Position numbers and translations under genes: made by a program. This document shows, in pieces, positions 7,282 to 8,117 of a stretch of 8,117 nt of DNA; the first letter of the stretch is position 1; every line of letters begins with the position of its first letter. The stretch covers positions 1 through 8,117 of the forward strand of contig SLSB01000366.1 in assembly GCA_007130675.1 (NCBI GenBank). Reading direction: 5' to 3'. This DNA comes from Candidatus Hydrogenedentota bacterium. Lineage in GTDB: Bacteria; Hydrogenedentota; Hydrogenedentia; Hydrogenedentales; SLHB01. Below the pieces are notes generated by a model. It saw only the letters and a list, made by a program, of their open reading frames with translations. It ran no database searches and was not told the DNA's origin.

Positions 7282-8108
7282 CAACCAAAGACTCCTTTAC
7301 CACCAGCGACGGCCTCGAGCTGCGCACACGGTCGTGGCTGCCCCCATCCACGCCCGACGGCAGCATCATCCTGATTCATGGTTACGGCGACCACTGCGGG
7401 CGGTACGAGCGCTTCGCGCAAGTGCTCAATGCCGCATCGCTGGCAGTGTACAGCTACGACCAGCGCGGCTTCGGCCGATCCGACGGCAAACGCGGTTATG
7501 TTGCCCGGTTTGATGATCTGTTGGCCGATCTCGACCGATTTATCGAGGTCATTGGACCGGATATTCACGGGAAACCGGTGTTCATGTTGGGCCAGAGTTT
7601 CGGGGGGCTGCTCACGGCCCGCTACGCCCAGACGCGCCAGCCCGACTTCGCTGGACTCGTGTTGTGCAGTCCGTTTCTCGGCTTTCCCGAGCATATCCCG
7701 AAGGCTTTGCTCGTGCTCGGCAGATTTATCGCCACGATTGCCCCCTGGATGCCCGTGAGCAAAGTGGACTCTCAAGGGTTGTCGCGCCGCCCCGAAGTCG
7801 TGGCCGCCGCCGACGCGGATCCGCTGAGCTACCACGGAAACGTGCTCGCCCGGACCGGCGCCGAGATGCAGAAAGCCATCGCCGAAGTGTTTCGGGACAT
7901 TGCGCAGCTGATGCAGCCGCTCTACATCGCCCACGGCGACGCCGACAGCATCGTGCCGGTATCCGGAAGCCAATCGCTCTATGACCAATGCCCGAGCGAA
8001 GACAAGACCCTGAGCATCTATCCCGGCGGTTATCATGAGCTGTGGCAAGACCTCGAAGACGAAGCCATGATGAACGAAGTGTGCGAATGGATTCGTCAAC
8101 GCCTCTGA
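7278..8108 (+). CDS. Alpha/beta hydrolase, monoacylglycerol lipase-like, 276 aa
   Basis: The protein matches the monoacylglycerol lipase / lysophospholipase branch (Hydrolase_4, serine aminopeptidase S33 fold), which cleaves glycerol or phospholipid esters. Visible motifs are the oxyanion-side HGYGDHCGRY (34-43), DQRGFGRSDGKRG (61-73), the nucleophile elbow GQSFGG with Ser107, HGDADSIVP with the likely acid Asp223, and GGYHELWQDLE with His253, which completes a Ser-Asp-His triad. The elbow has Gln where most relatives have His (GHSMGG). There is no signal peptide or membrane segment, so it is probably cytoplasmic. Length is typical for the family. ATG 7278 overlaps the preceding stop in an ATGA and follows AAGGA. 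The substrate is inferred from family; other carboxylesters or a thioester are possible. Confidence 0.9.
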   Translation: MTTKDSFTTSDGLELRTRSWLPPSTPDGSIILIHGYGDHCGRYERFAQVLNAASLAVYSYDQRGFGRSDGKRGYVARFDDLLADLDRFIEVIGPDIHGKPVFMLGQSFGGLLTARYAQTRQPDFAGLVLCSPFLGFPEHIPKALLVLGRFIATIAPWMPVSKVDSQGLSRRPEVVAAADADPLSYHGNVLARTGAEMQKAIAEVFRDIAQLMQPLYIAHGDADSIVPVSGSQSLYDQCPSEDKTLSIYPGGYHELWQDLEDEAMMNEVCEWIRQRL

Positions 8109-8117
8109 TGCCCCAAA
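8108..8117 (+). CDS. Possible start of a fourth operon gene (cut by right edge)
   Basis: The hydrolase stop TGA shares its last base with an ATG (TGATG), a classic stop-start coupling arrangement. Only ATG CCC CAA and one further base are visible, and there is no clear Shine-Dalgarno. The two preceding junctions in this operon also overlap, which makes a continued operon plausible, but the product cannot be known from ten bases. Confidence 0.3.

Noticed and set aside
7188..8099. 303-codon minus-strand frame opposite the hydrolase
   Set aside because: The plus strand here encodes a complete alpha/beta hydrolase with all catalytic motifs. The antisense product has none.

Overview
The window looks like chromosomal DNA from a GC-rich, Gram-negative-type bacterium. 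The style fits deep-branching diderms such as the Planctomycetota, Verrucomicrobiota, Lentisphaerota or Hydrogenedentota: a large secreted multidomain protein with a carbohydrate-binding-like N-terminal half, third positions rich in G and C, and short GC-rich palindromic repeats between genes. There is no rRNA or other marker, so this placement is an impression. I see no tRNA, rRNA, CRISPR array, insertion sequence or phage gene.

Layout. (1) Positions 1-2868, minus strand: the first 956 codons of one very large exported protein whose 3' end lies beyond the left edge. A signal peptide is followed by a jelly-roll/NPCBM-like module, a CARDB-like segment, a beta-rich middle and a helical-toroid-like C-terminal part. 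The whole stretch reads without a stop on the minus strand. The long open frame on the plus strand opposite it is a codon-register mirror, not a gene. (2) Positions 2920-3099, minus strand: a possible 59-residue hydrophobic protein just upstream of the exported protein. A close sigma70-type promoter match (TTGATA, 17 bp, TATACT) lies ahead of it, so the two may form one leftward transcription unit. (3) Positions 3100-3464: a divergent intergenic region of 365 bp with that promoter, two tandem copies of a 45-bp twin-hairpin repeat at an exact 60-bp period, and a weaker candidate promoter for the rightward genes. (4) Positions 3465-8108, plus strand: a tightly packed operon of a DUF2339-like polytopic membrane protein (826 aa), a CCA tRNA nucleotidyltransferase with an HD domain (447 aa) and a monoacylglycerol-lipase-like alpha/beta hydrolase (276 aa). 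Consecutive frames overlap by 8, 4 and probably 1 nt, the last being the possible start of a fourth gene cut by the right edge.

How the parts work together. The rightward genes are arranged for translational coupling, but their predicted jobs (unknown membrane function, tRNA 3'-end maturation, lipid ester hydrolysis) do not form an obvious pathway, so this is probably a housekeeping-style cluster. The leftward unit appears to make an exported protein that may bind or process polysaccharide; no catalytic residues could be assigned. No defence, mobile or clearly new system is evident. The least explained items are the truncated exported protein, the small hydrophobic frame ahead of it and the paired repeats.
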